Shown here: positions 9,565 to 18,834 of the stretch, one piece after another
Layout: each line of letters starts with the position of its first letter
How positions within the stretch are numbered: the stretch's first letter is position 1
Assembly (NCBI RefSeq): GCF_014287795.1
Contig: NZ_JACOON010000002.1
Coordinates: 62,001 to 126,000, forward strand
DNA length: 64,000 bases
Reading direction: 5' to 3'
Origin: Christensenella tenuis
GTDB lineage: Bacteria; Bacillota; Clostridia; Christensenellales; Christensenellaceae
The notes under the pieces: generated by a model
Told to the model about the DNA's origin: nothing
Databases searched by the model: none
Seen by the model: the letters and a program-made list of their open reading frames with translations, nothing else
Translations under genes and position numbers: made by a program

Positions 9565-11145
9565 TTACCCGGGAGACGCGTCTGAGCGGAATTCGGAGGG
9601 AGTAAGCCCCGTATATTTCTTGAAACTGTTGGAGAAATACTGCGGGTCCTTATATCCGACCTGTAAAGCGATTTCATAGGCCTTAAGGCCTGTAGAAAGC
9701 AACATTTTTTTAGCGCTTTCCATACGCAGCCTGGTCACGTAATCCACAAAGTTCATTTCACATTTGCGCTTGAAAAGGTTGCTGAGATAGGATGGGGAAA
9801 CGTATAGGTGCTGCGCAATGACCGAGAGGGAAAGGGCAGGATCGCGGTAGTTTTCCTCAATATATTCAAAGGCCTGCTGGATGAGCCCTTTTTGTTTTTG
9901 CTTTCGCTCATCGTCGCTGCGCCGCTTTAAGCTGAGCACGTAATCCGTAACGGCCTCCTGCAGTTCGTCAAGGGTGGTGAGCGTAAATAGTTTGTGGTAA
10001 ATTTCGCCGTCGAACGAAAAACTCCCATACTCCATGAAAGCGCGGTTCACGTTGCCTACAAGGTCCGCGCATACAACGCGCAGGTACGCGATATCCGTAC
10101 AGTTCTGGAAACGGATTTCGTCAAACATCGCCTCCATATGGTGAATCAGCACATCCGCCTGTTCGTAGGGGAACGTTGGGGCAAATTTTGCAGACAGGGA
10201 AAAAGGAAGCTCGAATTTGCCGCTGCCAAGGAATGCGGATTCGCTGAGCGCATCGTATACATTGCCGTTGCCGCCGATGACCTGGTTGTTCAGTGCGGCG
10301 CACGCGCTTTTGTAAGATACGGGCAGGTCGGAAAGGGAAGAAACATCCGCGCCCACCGCGGCGGTAGCCGTAATGGAAAACTGTGCGCGGATTTGCCGGA
10401 TAGCGCCGGAAAGCCCCTCTGTGATGGAGCGGCGGTCGCTGCTTTCATCACCTGCGCAGAGGATGATATGGGTGCCTTCGCTGTCAAAAAAGCATACGGC
10501 ATTGCCGGGAAAGAACTTTTGCAGCACATTCTGGACGGCAAAACAGTGAAAAAATTTATCTGCCGGATTTTCAATAGGCGGGTGGGAGAGTACGCACACC
10601 GTATAGGTTTGACCGGCGAGGCCGATACCGAGGTAACGGAACTGGTCCCGCACCATTTCTTCAGGATAAGAGTCATAAAGAATGATGAGCAAATATTGCT
10701 GCCGGAGAATGGGCAGGCTTTCTTCAAGCTGCATTTCAATATGTTCGAGCTCTTTTTGCCTGTTCGCTTTTTCATCGAGCTGCGCTTTCAGCTTTTGCAT
10801 TGCCTCCACAAGGGCGTGCGGCCGGATTGGCTTCAGAAGATAATCGGAAGTACCAAGCTGCATGGATTTTTTGGCATAGGAGAACTCGTCGTGCCCGGAA
10901 AGCACAATGATGGCGATGTCCGGGAACTGGCTCTTCAATTGCTCGGAAAGCTCGAGTCCGTCTACAAAAGGCATACGGATATCGGTCAGGAGCGCATCGG
11001 GCACGAAACCATCCCTGACGATTTCGAGAGCCTCCTTGCCGTCCCGCGCGCCGCGTACGCAAAACCCCAACAGTTCCCAGTCGATTTGCTTAATAATAAG
11101 GTCGCGCAGATGATCCTCGTCATCAGCGATCAAAAGATGATACAT
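9565..11145 (-). CDS. YesN-type response regulator with AraC DNA-binding domain
   Basis: A 526-residue protein: N-terminal receiver domain with phospho-acceptor Asp55 in LLTDIRMP and an acidic triad near residues 8-10, a variable middle region, and a C-terminal AraC/XylS double helix-turn-helix (IEENYRDPALSLSVIAQHL...VGYKDPQYFSNSFKKYTGLTPSEFR). It is the first gene of the kinase/regulator pair. Transcription diverges from the ABC transporter operon, whose promoter region (11146-11452) is the obvious target. Confidence 0.95.
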   Translation of the reverse strand: MYHLLIADDEDHLRDLIIKQIDWELLGFCVRGARDGKEALEIVRDGFVPDALLTDIRMPFVDGLELSEQLKSQFPDIAIIVLSGHDEFSYAKKSMQLGTSDYLLKPIRPHALVEAMQKLKAQLDEKANRQKELEHIEMQLEESLPILRQQYLLIILYDSYPEEMVRDQFRYLGIGLAGQTYTVCVLSHPPIENPADKFFHCFAVQNVLQKFFPGNAVCFFDSEGTHIILCAGDESSDRRSITEGLSGAIRQIRAQFSITATAAVGADVSSLSDLPVSYKSACAALNNQVIGGNGNVYDALSESAFLGSGKFELPFSLSAKFAPTFPYEQADVLIHHMEAMFDEIRFQNCTDIAYLRVVCADLVGNVNRAFMEYGSFSFDGEIYHKLFTLTTLDELQEAVTDYVLSLKRRSDDERKQKQKGLIQQAFEYIEENYRDPALSLSVIAQHLYVSPSYLSNLFKRKCEMNFVDYVTRLRMESAKKMLLSTGLKAYEIALQVGYKDPQYFSNSFKKYTGLTPSEFRSDASPG

Positions 11146-11252
11146 GTTTTTTATTCTCTCTTATTTCAAATATAGATATAAAACAATACGTTTTCTCTAC
11201 CATATACAGTTTGCGAAAAAAAGTAAAGCGGATTTAGATAAATTTTACACTG

Positions 11253-11359
11253 GTTTCATGAAACAGTTCAAATTTTTCCAAGTTTTGCTAAAAATAATCC
11301 ATTTGTTTTTGGAAAAAAATACACTATAATGACAATCACAAAATAAGATTTTCCAAAAA
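11253..11359 (+). promoter_or_regulatory. Divergent control region with promoter and repeated TTTTCCAA boxes
   Basis: On the plus strand, TATAAT (11325-11330) lies 16-17 bp after TTTGTTT (11302-11308) and can drive the ABC operon. Three copies of TTTTCCAA surround it: 11274-11281 (+), 11309-11316 (inverted, in the spacer) and 11349-11356 (+). A perfect 12-bp palindrome GTTTCATGAAAC lies at 11253-11264. These are candidate binding sites for the neighbouring YesN-type regulator and possibly a catabolite regulator. Confidence 0.5.
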
Positions 11360-11452
11360 ACAAGCGTATAAAAACCAAATCATTCAGTACTGTATTTGTG
11401 TCTTATTCGTGCCGTATGAAGCACAATCAAAAAGAAGAGAGGGAGTTTTAGC

Positions 11453-12979
11453 ATGAGTGAAATGCCAAACAAAACACCGGCTTATGCACTTGAAATGAAA
11501 AACGTTACCAAACGTTTTCCCGGAACGCTCGCAGTGGACGGGGTATCGTTTGCTGTAAAACCGGGTGAAGTGCATGCGCTGGTCGGGGAGAACGGCGCGG
11601 GAAAATCCACGCTGATGAAAGTTCTGGCAGGGCTGTTTAACGACTACACCGGGGAGATCCTGATCAACGGGAAGGAGTGCCAGCTCCATACGCCTTCCAT
11701 GGCTAAGGACCACGGCATAGGGATGATTTACCAAGAGCTTAGCCTTGCGCGCTGCATTTCGATTTACGAAAATATGCTTGCCGGACGGCTGCCCAAAAAA
11801 AACGCGCTTTTCGTGGATAAAAAAGAGGCGATTGAACAATCTAAAAAGCTGCTGGAACGCGTGGGCCTCGATTACATCGATCCCACCAAGGAAATTTCCG
11901 AGATCAGCCAGTGCGAGGCACAGCTCGTTGAAATCGCAAAAGTGCTGGGGACAAGCCCGCATATTATTGTTATGGACGAGCCGACGTCGGCGCTTTCAAG
12001 CGAAGAAGTCAAAACGTTGTTCGGGATCATTGAATCGCTGAAAAAGCAGGGACTCGCGATTATTTATATTTCACATCACTTGCAGGAAATTTTTGAAGTG
12101 GCGGATAACATTACCGTCATGCGCGACGGGAAAAAGGTGGGAACCTACCCGGTTGAAGAAACTTCGACAGACCACCTGATCGAAATGATGGTGGGAAAGT
12201 CGGTCAAGGATTTCTATGCGAAGCGTACGGCTACGATCGGCGAAGAAATGATGCGCGTGGAAAATTTTACCCGCTGGGGATTTTTCCATCACGTTGATTT
12301 TGAGGTGCACAAAGGAGAGGTTCTTGCCGTCGTAGGGCTTGCGGGATCGGGCCGCTCGGAAATTGGCCGTGCGCTCGTGGGGGTTGACCCGGTGAATGAA
12401 GGCAGGATACTATTGAACGGCAAGGAGCAGAAATTCGGTTCCATGTCGGATGCAATCAACGCTGGAATCGGGTACCTGACGGAAGACCGCAAAGTCGCGG
12501 GACTTGCGCTCACGCAGAGCGTGACGGACAACGTCCTCTCAACCATTATCGACAAGCTTGAAAAAGGGCCATTCTATTATCCGAAATCCCACAGGGACAT
12601 CGTGAATCAAAAGATCAAAGAACTCGATATCTATCCGCCGGAACCCGACCGGATTGTCAACAACCTTTCGGGCGGCAACCAACAGAAAGTGCTGATGGCC
12701 AAATGGCTGGCGACGGACGTTTCGATTTTGATCCTCGACGAACCGACCCGCGGCGTGGATATCGGCGCGAAGCAAACCATTCACCAGGCGGTGCTCGATT
12801 ACGCCGCACGCGGGAATGCGGTGCTCCTGCTGTCGAGCGACCTTCCGGAGGTCGTAGGGCTTGCGGACCGTGCGGTGATCCTGAGGGAAGGCCACATCAT
12901 CGGTGAGATTAGTAAAGAAGAGATTACGGAGCATTCGCTCCTGATCGCGGCAAACGGGGAGGGGAAACATATATCATGA
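11453..12979 (+). CDS. Sugar ABC transporter ATPase (RbsA/MglA family)
   Basis: A 508-residue double ATPase. Domain 1 has Walker A GENGAGKST and Walker B IIVMDEPTSAL. Domain 2 has a degenerate Walker A (GLAGSGRSE), signature LSGGNQQK and Walker B ILILDEPTRGV. The asymmetry is typical of CUT2 carbohydrate importers for monosaccharides. The ribosome site AGAGGGAG precedes the ATG. The gene overlaps the first permease by 4 bases. With the permeases and binding protein it forms a complete importer, probably for a 6-deoxyhexose or a derivative, given fucI and a rhamnose mutarotase-like gene downstream. Confidence 0.95.
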   Translation: MSEMPNKTPAYALEMKNVTKRFPGTLAVDGVSFAVKPGEVHALVGENGAGKSTLMKVLAGLFNDYTGEILINGKECQLHTPSMAKDHGIGMIYQELSLARCISIYENMLAGRLPKKNALFVDKKEAIEQSKKLLERVGLDYIDPTKEISEISQCEAQLVEIAKVLGTSPHIIVMDEPTSALSSEEVKTLFGIIESLKKQGLAIIYISHHLQEIFEVADNITVMRDGKKVGTYPVEETSTDHLIEMMVGKSVKDFYAKRTATIGEEMMRVENFTRWGFFHHVDFEVHKGEVLAVVGLAGSGRSEIGRALVGVDPVNEGRILLNGKEQKFGSMSDAINAGIGYLTEDRKVAGLALTQSVTDNVLSTIIDKLEKGPFYYPKSHRDIVNQKIKELDIYPPEPDRIVNNLSGGNQQKVLMAKWLATDVSILILDEPTRGVDIGAKQTIHQAVLDYAARGNAVLLLSSDLPEVVGLADRAVILREGHIIGEISKEEITEHSLLIAANGEGKHIS

Positions 12980-14019
12980 CGAATAAAGCTGCAGATGCTG
13001 CCGCCGTGAAAAAGGACGTCCGCAGGACGGATATCAGCAAACGGAGCATCATCGTAAACAAACTCGGAATTTATATTGTGGTCGCAATCCTTCTGGTAGT
13101 CGGCCTTATCATCAAACAGGGAGATTATGTATCCATTGACAATCTCCGGTCGATCCTGAGCGCGGTGGCCCTGACGGGCATTTGCTGCGCGGGTCTTGCA
13201 TTCGTGGTCTATTCGGCGAATTTCAACGATATGTCCCTGCCGATGACCATCGCGCTTTCAGGAATGATGGCGGTGCAATTGATTCCGTTCGGCATTGTTG
13301 TCAGCGTGCTCGGGGGCCTTGCCGCCGGAACGCTTGTGGGCGTTGTAAACGGTGTGCTGATCGGCAAATTCCGCGCCAACCCGATTATCTGGACGCTGGC
13401 GTTCAACCTGGTGCTTTCGGGCATTGTGCGCGTGGCGTGGGGCGGTTCGCAAATTTATCCGGATGTAGTCGCCGGGGATAGCCCGGCGGCGCTTGCGGCA
13501 GCGGAACAATTTACCTCGTTTGCCCGCACGTATTTCCTGAACGGAAGCCTGCCGCTGATGGTGGTTGTGATGATCGTGCTGTTTGTGGTCGCTTATATCC
13601 TGCTGACCCGCACCAAATTCGGCAACCAACTGAAGATCGTGGGGTCCAATTACGAAGTGGCGAAGCTGTCGGGGATCAATACGTCAAAAACAATTATCCT
13701 CGCCTATGTTTTCTGTTCTTTCTGTGCGGCGGTAACAGGAATCTTCTATGCGTCACAGACCAAGATCGGCGCCTATTCCAACGGCGAGGGTTATGATTTC
13801 TCGTGCCTTACGGCTGTGCTTCTTGGCGGCATGATGCTTTCGGGCGGTAAAGGAACGATTGTCGGCGTATTCGGCGGTGTACTGGTTGTCGGCATGCTGA
13901 ACAACATCATGACACTGATCGGCATTCCGACCTTCCAGCAGTATCTTGTAACAGGCCTTGTGTTCCTGTTCGTCGTGTGGCTGAATACCAATTCTGAAAG
14001 AAAGCTGGGGAGGGCATGA
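12976..14019 (+). CDS. Sugar ABC transporter permease 1 (RbsC family)
   Basis: A 347-residue permease of the BPD_transp_2 (CUT2) family with about ten hydrophobic segments and the characteristic GTLVGVVNGVLIGKFRANPIIWTL region and late LSGGKGTIVGVFGG motif. A charged cytoplasmic N-terminus of about 30 residues precedes the first helix. The start overlaps the ATPase stop (ATGA), and its own end overlaps the second permease. Two distinct permeases imply a heterodimeric channel. Confidence 0.94.
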   Translation: MTNKAADAAAVKKDVRRTDISKRSIIVNKLGIYIVVAILLVVGLIIKQGDYVSIDNLRSILSAVALTGICCAGLAFVVYSANFNDMSLPMTIALSGMMAVQLIPFGIVVSVLGGLAAGTLVGVVNGVLIGKFRANPIIWTLAFNLVLSGIVRVAWGGSQIYPDVVAGDSPAALAAAEQFTSFARTYFLNGSLPLMVVVMIVLFVVAYILLTRTKFGNQLKIVGSNYEVAKLSGINTSKTIILAYVFCSFCAAVTGIFYASQTKIGAYSNGEGYDFSCLTAVLLGGMMLSGGKGTIVGVFGGVLVVGMLNNIMTLIGIPTFQQYLVTGLVFLFVVWLNTNSERKLGRA

Positions 14020-15059
14020 TGGAAACGACAAAAAAAGTAAAGCTAAACGCGGGTTTTATCAATGATTACAGGGCATATATCTTCCTGGCGGCCGTACTCG
14101 TGGCGGGGCTGTTTGCAAATAATTTTTATACAGTATTTAACTTTACCTCGATTTTCAACAGCTCGGCGCTTTATACCTTTATTGGCATTGGCTTCACGCT
14201 GTGCATGATCGCCGGGCACATGGACCTGTCTGTCGGCTATATGGCGACGCTGGGCGCGATTATGGTGCTTGGAATGCATACGCTGTCCGGCCTTCCGTGG
14301 GCGGTATCCTTTATTATAGCGATTGGCGTAGGCGCACTGTTCGGGCTCTTTAACGGCGTACTTGTCGCAAAGGCGAAAATCCATTCCTTTATTGCAACGC
14401 TGGGTACGCAGTTTGTGATTAAGGGCATCATGAATATCTATTGCAACGGCGCGGAAATCAGCGTCAAAGGCGATTACGGGCTTACAGACGCCATGGCGGT
14501 GACGGTTCCGGTGCTGCCGTTCTCGGTATACTTCCTGATTACGCTGGCCACGGTTGTTATCTTTGCCGTTGTACTCTCCAAAACAAGGTTTGGCAGGAAT
14601 GTTTACATACTCGGCGGAAACCTTGAGACGGCATGGCTTGCCGGAATCAAAAGCGATAAGAATACAATCGTTATTTTCATGCTTTCGGGCATTGTATGCG
14701 GCTTCGGCGGCGCGCTCTATGCAGTATATACCGGTACGGCGACGCCGACGCTCGGTGAAAAGGGTATCGCCCCCCTGATGGTGGCGCTGACAGCGACGAT
14801 TATCGGCGGTACGGACATCAACGGCGGTAAGGGAAGCGTGGTCAATACGTTTATCTCTATCCTTGCAATCGTCGCCATGTTCTCGGTAATGACCACGATT
14901 GTCGGAAAATTTGAAATGCAGATCCTGTTCATTGGTATTGCGCTTGCCTTCTGCGTCATTTATGAGACGCTCAGCAAGTACAATAAGCAGAAGACGATCG
15001 GCCTGCGCCCGAATTTGTACAATGAATACAAAAAAGAGACCGGGCGGCAAAGAATCTAG
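14016..15059 (+). CDS. Sugar ABC transporter permease 2 (RbsC family)
   Basis: Second CUT2-type permease, also 347 residues, with motifs GHMDLSVGYMATLGAIM, GLFNGVLVAKAKIHSFIATLGTQF and GGTDINGGKGSVVNT that mark the family. It starts inside the last codons of permease 1 and is followed 50 bases later by the binding-protein gene. The two permeases are clearly divergent, so this is not a recent duplication. Confidence 0.94.
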   Translation: MMETTKKVKLNAGFINDYRAYIFLAAVLVAGLFANNFYTVFNFTSIFNSSALYTFIGIGFTLCMIAGHMDLSVGYMATLGAIMVLGMHTLSGLPWAVSFIIAIGVGALFGLFNGVLVAKAKIHSFIATLGTQFVIKGIMNIYCNGAEISVKGDYGLTDAMAVTVPVLPFSVYFLITLATVVIFAVVLSKTRFGRNVYILGGNLETAWLAGIKSDKNTIVIFMLSGIVCGFGGALYAVYTGTATPTLGEKGIAPLMVALTATIIGGTDINGGKGSVVNTFISILAIVAMFSVMTTIVGKFEMQILFIGIALAFCVIYETLSKYNKQKTIGLRPNLYNEYKKETGRQRI

Positions 15060-15109
15060 TTTATGGTGGGAAAATCCTATCTATAAAATAAAAATACAGG
15101 AGGAAAAAA

Positions 15110-16378
15110 ATGAAAAAATTTGTTGCAATTATGGTTGCGGTACTGATGGCGGCTGCGCTGTTTACGGCATGCGCTCCGGCGACTGAACCCAGCGCTTCCA
15201 CGGAAGCGTCGTCGGAAGCTTCGGCAGAAGCTTCGGCGGAGGCGTCTACGGAGGCCAGTGAGCCGGCTGTGGACGGCGGAGACAACCTCGCTGAGTCCAT
15301 CGAGATGTGGAACACAGCGGTAAAGGAAGAAATGAGCACGGATAACCAGCTTCTGATGCCCGATCCGATCGAGAAGGCTTTTCCGGAGCGCCCGGATGAT
15401 CCGGCAGCCCTTGCGGAAGACGAATCCGGCCACTATTACGACCAGGAATACGTCGGATGGGATGCAGGCCAGAAATCCGACCAACTTCCGCAATCCCCCG
15501 GGGATGGCGCGAAAGGCAAGCACATCATCGTTATCGTACATGGCGACCACGCATGGACGAATGCAAACATGAAGGGATGGGAGCAGGCTTGTGAAGCGCT
15601 CGGCATGACATGCGAAATCCTTTCCCCGAACTGGGACCAGGCACTGCAGGATCAGCTGATCGACCAGGCAATCAACGCGAAACCGGATGCAATCGCCCTG
15701 ATTCCGCTTTCAGCGGAGAATGCGACGCAGCAGTTCCGCAAGATTACCCAGGCAGGGATTCCGGCGTTTGGTTACAACACGCTGACAACCTCTGACGCAA
15801 TGCCTTACATGATCGCATGGACAGGTCCGGACGACTGGGCACAGATGAGAGACCTCGCCGACACGCTTGGCGAAGCAATGGGCGGCGAAGGCGGCGTTGC
15901 CTACATTACGCACAATGTTGGAACTTCCCCATACTATGCACGCACCTATGGCCCGATCACGGAACTGAAGGAAAAATATCCGAACATCAAAACGCTGGAT
16001 ATCCAGTCCCCCGGCTTTGAGGCTGCGGACGTAAAACAGGTTGTTGCGGACTGGATCACCCGCTTTGGGGATGACCTCAACGCAATCTTCCTCGCAGACG
16101 ACTCCGCACAGGCGACTGGCGCGGTTGACGCGGTGAAAGAATCCGGGCGCACGGACATCAAGATCGTTGCGGCCGGCAACTCCAAGACGGGTCAGGACCT
16201 CGTAAAGAGCGGCGACCTGCTGTCGATCAACTATCAGTCGGCTGAAGGCGATGCGGGCCTTGCCGCACGCACGATTGCCCAGTGGTTCAACGGAGAAGAA
16301 GTGCTTCCGGTTGGGTACCTCACGACGGCAATGATTACAGCGGACAACGTGGACGATTTCTATCCGACGCAGTGGTAA
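15110..16378 (+). CDS. Sugar-binding lipoprotein of the ABC transporter
   Basis: A 422-residue type I periplasmic-binding-fold protein. The signal peptide ends in the lipobox LFTAC (Cys21), so the mature protein is lipid-anchored. A low-complexity Ser/Glu/Ala linker (about residues 26-48) follows and probably spaces the domain from the membrane. The binding domain begins near residue 140 (KHIIVIVHGDHAWTNANMKGWEQ). It belongs to the RbsB-like sugar-binding family, with a longer N-terminal section (50-135) than ribose-binding proteins. AGGAGG lies just before the ATG. Confidence 0.94.
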   Translation: MKKFVAIMVAVLMAAALFTACAPATEPSASTEASSEASAEASAEASTEASEPAVDGGDNLAESIEMWNTAVKEEMSTDNQLLMPDPIEKAFPERPDDPAALAEDESGHYYDQEYVGWDAGQKSDQLPQSPGDGAKGKHIIVIVHGDHAWTNANMKGWEQACEALGMTCEILSPNWDQALQDQLIDQAINAKPDAIALIPLSAENATQQFRKITQAGIPAFGYNTLTTSDAMPYMIAWTGPDDWAQMRDLADTLGEAMGGEGGVAYITHNVGTSPYYARTYGPITELKEKYPNIKTLDIQSPGFEAADVKQVVADWITRFGDDLNAIFLADDSAQATGAVDAVKESGRTDIKIVAAGNSKTGQDLVKSGDLLSINYQSAEGDAGLAARTIAQWFNGEEVLPVGYLTTAMITADNVDDFYPTQW

Positions 16379-16395
16379 AAAAGGGTAGGCTGGAC

Positions 16396-16433
16396 TTGAA
16401 GAAACGGGGAGGAGCGATCCTCCCTTTCTTCAA
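16396..16433 (+). promoter_or_regulatory. Long stable hairpin between binding-protein gene and URO-D genes
   Basis: The stem TTGAAGAAA...GGGAGGA / TCCTCCC...TTTCTTCAA closes on a GCGA (GNRA) tetraloop. It is followed by A, not T, on the plus strand, so it is unlikely to terminate. It abuts the next ribosome site. Such hairpins after binding-protein genes usually protect the upstream mRNA and raise binding-protein yield over downstream enzymes. Confidence 0.6.
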
Positions 16434-16448
16434 AAAAGGAGTATTGAA

Positions 16449-17501
16449 GTGACACATAAGGAAAGAGCATTGGCGCCGTTTTTAAAAAAGAATATGGACC
16501 GATTCCCGATGTGGTACGGCGGTGCGCCCGAAACGACGCAAAATATAGTGGAAGCGCTTGACGCGCGGGATGAGGCGGAGGCGCTTTATGGGATGCTTGA
16601 TCTCGATTTCAAGACAGTGCATCCAAGATATGCAGGAAGCAGGCGTGAAGTCTATGAAGATGGAACAAGGCTGTGTGAATGGGGCATCGTAAGGGGGGGA
16701 GCCCATTACGGACAAGCCCTTACGCATCCGCTTGCAGGCGCGGCAAGCGCGGCGGATGTGGAAGCATACGGCGGGTTTGAAGACCCGGATGAATATGATG
16801 TAAAAATTGCGCCCGAAGAACTGGAAGCGGCAGAGGAGTATTGCCTGATAGGCGGTTGCTGGTCCCCGTTTTTCCATGATTCGACGGAGCTTAAAGATAT
16901 GGAAGAATTTTTTGTGGATATGTATGCTGCGCCGGAGGTATGCGAAGCGATCATCGACAAATGTTTTTCCTTTTATTATGAACTGGATCGAAGGATGTTT
17001 GAGGAAAATTCCGGGAAAATCGATATGTATTTTATCGGGAATGATTTTGGTTCCCAGCGGGCGCTTCTGATGGCGCCGGAAATGTGGCGGAAATTTTATA
17101 AACCGTATGTCGCCAGGCTGATCGGGCAGGCAAAAAAGAATGGATGTGTGACGGCCATCCATTCGTGCGGGGATATCCACGAGATTATCGGGGATTTTAT
17201 AGAGATCGGCGTGGATGCAATCAACCCGATTCAGGTGAATGCGGAAAATATGGAACCCGAAAAGCTGATAAGGGAGTTTGGGGACGACTGCGTTTTTTTC
17301 GGGGGGATAGACGAAAACGAAATCCTGAAATTCGGTACGGAACAGCAGGTGCGCGATGAAACGCGCAGGATCATAGATATTTTGGGAAGCCGTGGGCGGT
17401 ATATCGTCGCCGCATCGCACGATTATATCCTGCCGGAAATTCCGGCTGGGAATATTATTGCGATGTTTGACGAAGCCAGAACCTACGGGACGGGGAAATA
17501 A
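16449..17501 (+). CDS. URO-D/MtaA-superfamily protein 1
   Basis: A 350-residue protein of the uroporphyrinogen decarboxylase fold, closest in pattern to methyltransferase members (MtaA/MtbA-like). It has the zinc-site His-x-Cys pair His238/Cys240 in AIHSCGDIHE, followed by GVDAINPIQ and FFGGIDENEIL. True heme-pathway HemE has Arg-rich porphyrin-binding N-terminal motifs that are not seen here. The start is GTG at 16449 after AAAGGAG. It is first of three URO-D-type genes between a sugar importer and fucose isomerase. Likely activity is methyl transfer or another C1/decarboxylation step on an imported compound; substrate unknown. Confidence 0.85.
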   Translation: MTHKERALAPFLKKNMDRFPMWYGGAPETTQNIVEALDARDEAEALYGMLDLDFKTVHPRYAGSRREVYEDGTRLCEWGIVRGGAHYGQALTHPLAGAASAADVEAYGGFEDPDEYDVKIAPEELEAAEEYCLIGGCWSPFFHDSTELKDMEEFFVDMYAAPEVCEAIIDKCFSFYYELDRRMFEENSGKIDMYFIGNDFGSQRALLMAPEMWRKFYKPYVARLIGQAKKNGCVTAIHSCGDIHEIIGDFIEIGVDAINPIQVNAENMEPEKLIREFGDDCVFFGGIDENEILKFGTEQQVRDETRRIIDILGSRGRYIVAASHDYILPEIPAGNIIAMFDEARTYGTGK

Positions 17502-17512
17502 GGAGGAACATC

Positions 17513-18814
17513 ATGCTGCATGACCCAAGCCATATAACACCGATACCGGTGGAAGAAGAAATCCATCTTAAACAAAGCGACAAAGATATCCTGAGAAGCC
17601 TTGGGGCCGAGCTTGCAGAAATCGGAGCGCGGGACCAAAAATCGGGAAAGGCCGAATTGTGGCGCGACCTTAACGACCTGAAGTCGAAGCGCCCAATGGT
17701 ATGGATCAATGAGATTCCATGGCATGAGATGAACGTTGAGGACGAACTTACTCTGCGCTGTGAACATGAATGGGCACGGGAGCTTGAGACCGATATGCGG
17801 CGGACGATTTACCAGAGCAGGCATATGCCGGGCGATATGGTCGTAAATGACTATATTGAATGCCCAAAGGTGTTCCACAGCACGGATTTCGGAATTTTGG
17901 AAGAGGTTGAAACTGCGCATACGGACGCAGAAAATGAGATTTATTCGCGGCATTTCAAGATCCAGATTAAAGAACCGGAAGACATTGAAAAAATCCAAAT
18001 GCCCAGGATTACGTATTTGGAAAAAGCGACACAGTATCGGTATGAAGCGATGAGAGAAGTCTTCGACGGAATCATCGAGGTAAAAATGGCGGGACAGACG
18101 CATATTTGGTATACACCGTGGGATTTCCTCATCCGCTGGTGGGGAATTTCAGAGGCGATGATGGATCTTGTGGTGCGCCCGGAAATGGTGCATGCGGCTT
18201 ATGAACGCATGGTAGACGCGTGGATGACGGAGCTTGATCAACTGGATGAGCTGAACCTGCTGTCCCTTGACTGCAACAATACGCGCATTGGATCGGGGGG
18301 CTATGGATATGTTTCGGATTTGCCGGGAAAAGAATACAACCCGGAGCACGTGCATCCGCACAATATGTGGGGATGCGCGAACGCGCAGATTTTTTCAAGC
18401 GTATCGCCCCAGATGCACTGGGAATTTGCCGTGGAGCATGATATGCGGTGGCTTGAGCGTTTCGGACTTACCTACTACGGCTGTTGTGAACCCCTGCACG
18501 ATAAAATGGAGGTGATGCGCCGCATTCCAAACCTGCGGAAGCTCTCTGTTTCAGCGTGGTGCGATATTGACAAAATTACGCGTGAAGCCGGAGGAGACTA
18601 TGTCATGAGCAGGAAGCCCAATCCGGCGATTTTTGCGGAATCTGTATTCGATGCGGCGGAGGCGGAACGCCAATTGCGGGAGTTTATGGATGCGGCAAAG
18701 GACGGCCATGTAGAGATCATCATGAAGGACATTTCGACTGTAAATTACAAGCCGCAGAACCTATGGGAATGGGAAAAAATTGCCATGCGCATTGCGGAAG
18801 AATATGCGCATTGA
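17513..18814 (+). CDS. URO-D-superfamily protein 2 (divergent)
   Basis: A 433-residue protein in the same operon, 11 bases after protein 1 with an AGGAGG site. Overall pattern and C-terminal repeats (WCDIDKITREAGGDYVMSRKPNP) match a long, divergent URO-D-like family found in anaerobes. At the position of the His-x-Cys zinc pair it has GCCEPLHDKM (Cys324, Cys325), so the metal site differs from its neighbours. It has an extra N-terminal section of about 100 residues. Function unknown; it may be a partner or a differently specific enzyme. Confidence 0.75.
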   Translation: MLHDPSHITPIPVEEEIHLKQSDKDILRSLGAELAEIGARDQKSGKAELWRDLNDLKSKRPMVWINEIPWHEMNVEDELTLRCEHEWARELETDMRRTIYQSRHMPGDMVVNDYIECPKVFHSTDFGILEEVETAHTDAENEIYSRHFKIQIKEPEDIEKIQMPRITYLEKATQYRYEAMREVFDGIIEVKMAGQTHIWYTPWDFLIRWWGISEAMMDLVVRPEMVHAAYERMVDAWMTELDQLDELNLLSLDCNNTRIGSGGYGYVSDLPGKEYNPEHVHPHNMWGCANAQIFSSVSPQMHWEFAVEHDMRWLERFGLTYYGCCEPLHDKMEVMRRIPNLRKLSVSAWCDIDKITREAGGDYVMSRKPNPAIFAESVFDAAEAERQLREFMDAAKDGHVEIIMKDISTVNYKPQNLWEWEKIAMRIAEEYAH

Positions 18815-18834
18815 ACTGAAAAAGGAGAGGCGAA

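Noticed and set aside
9994..11175. 393-codon plus-strand frame opposite the YesN-type regulator
   Set aside because: It is antisense to a clear receiver/AraC gene, has no family features and no ribosome site; an effect of codon bias.
14043..15050. 335-codon minus-strand frame opposite permease 2
   Set aside because: Arg/His/Asn-rich antisense translation of a hydrophobic gene; no start signal or recognisable domain.
15190..15260. Apparent short tandem repeat in the binding-protein gene
   Set aside because: It encodes the Ser/Glu/Ala spacer after the lipobox; the repeats are imperfect and explained by the linker.
16482..17420. 312-codon minus-strand frame opposite URO-D gene 1
   Set aside because: Antisense to a family-supported gene with a good ribosome site; no independent support.
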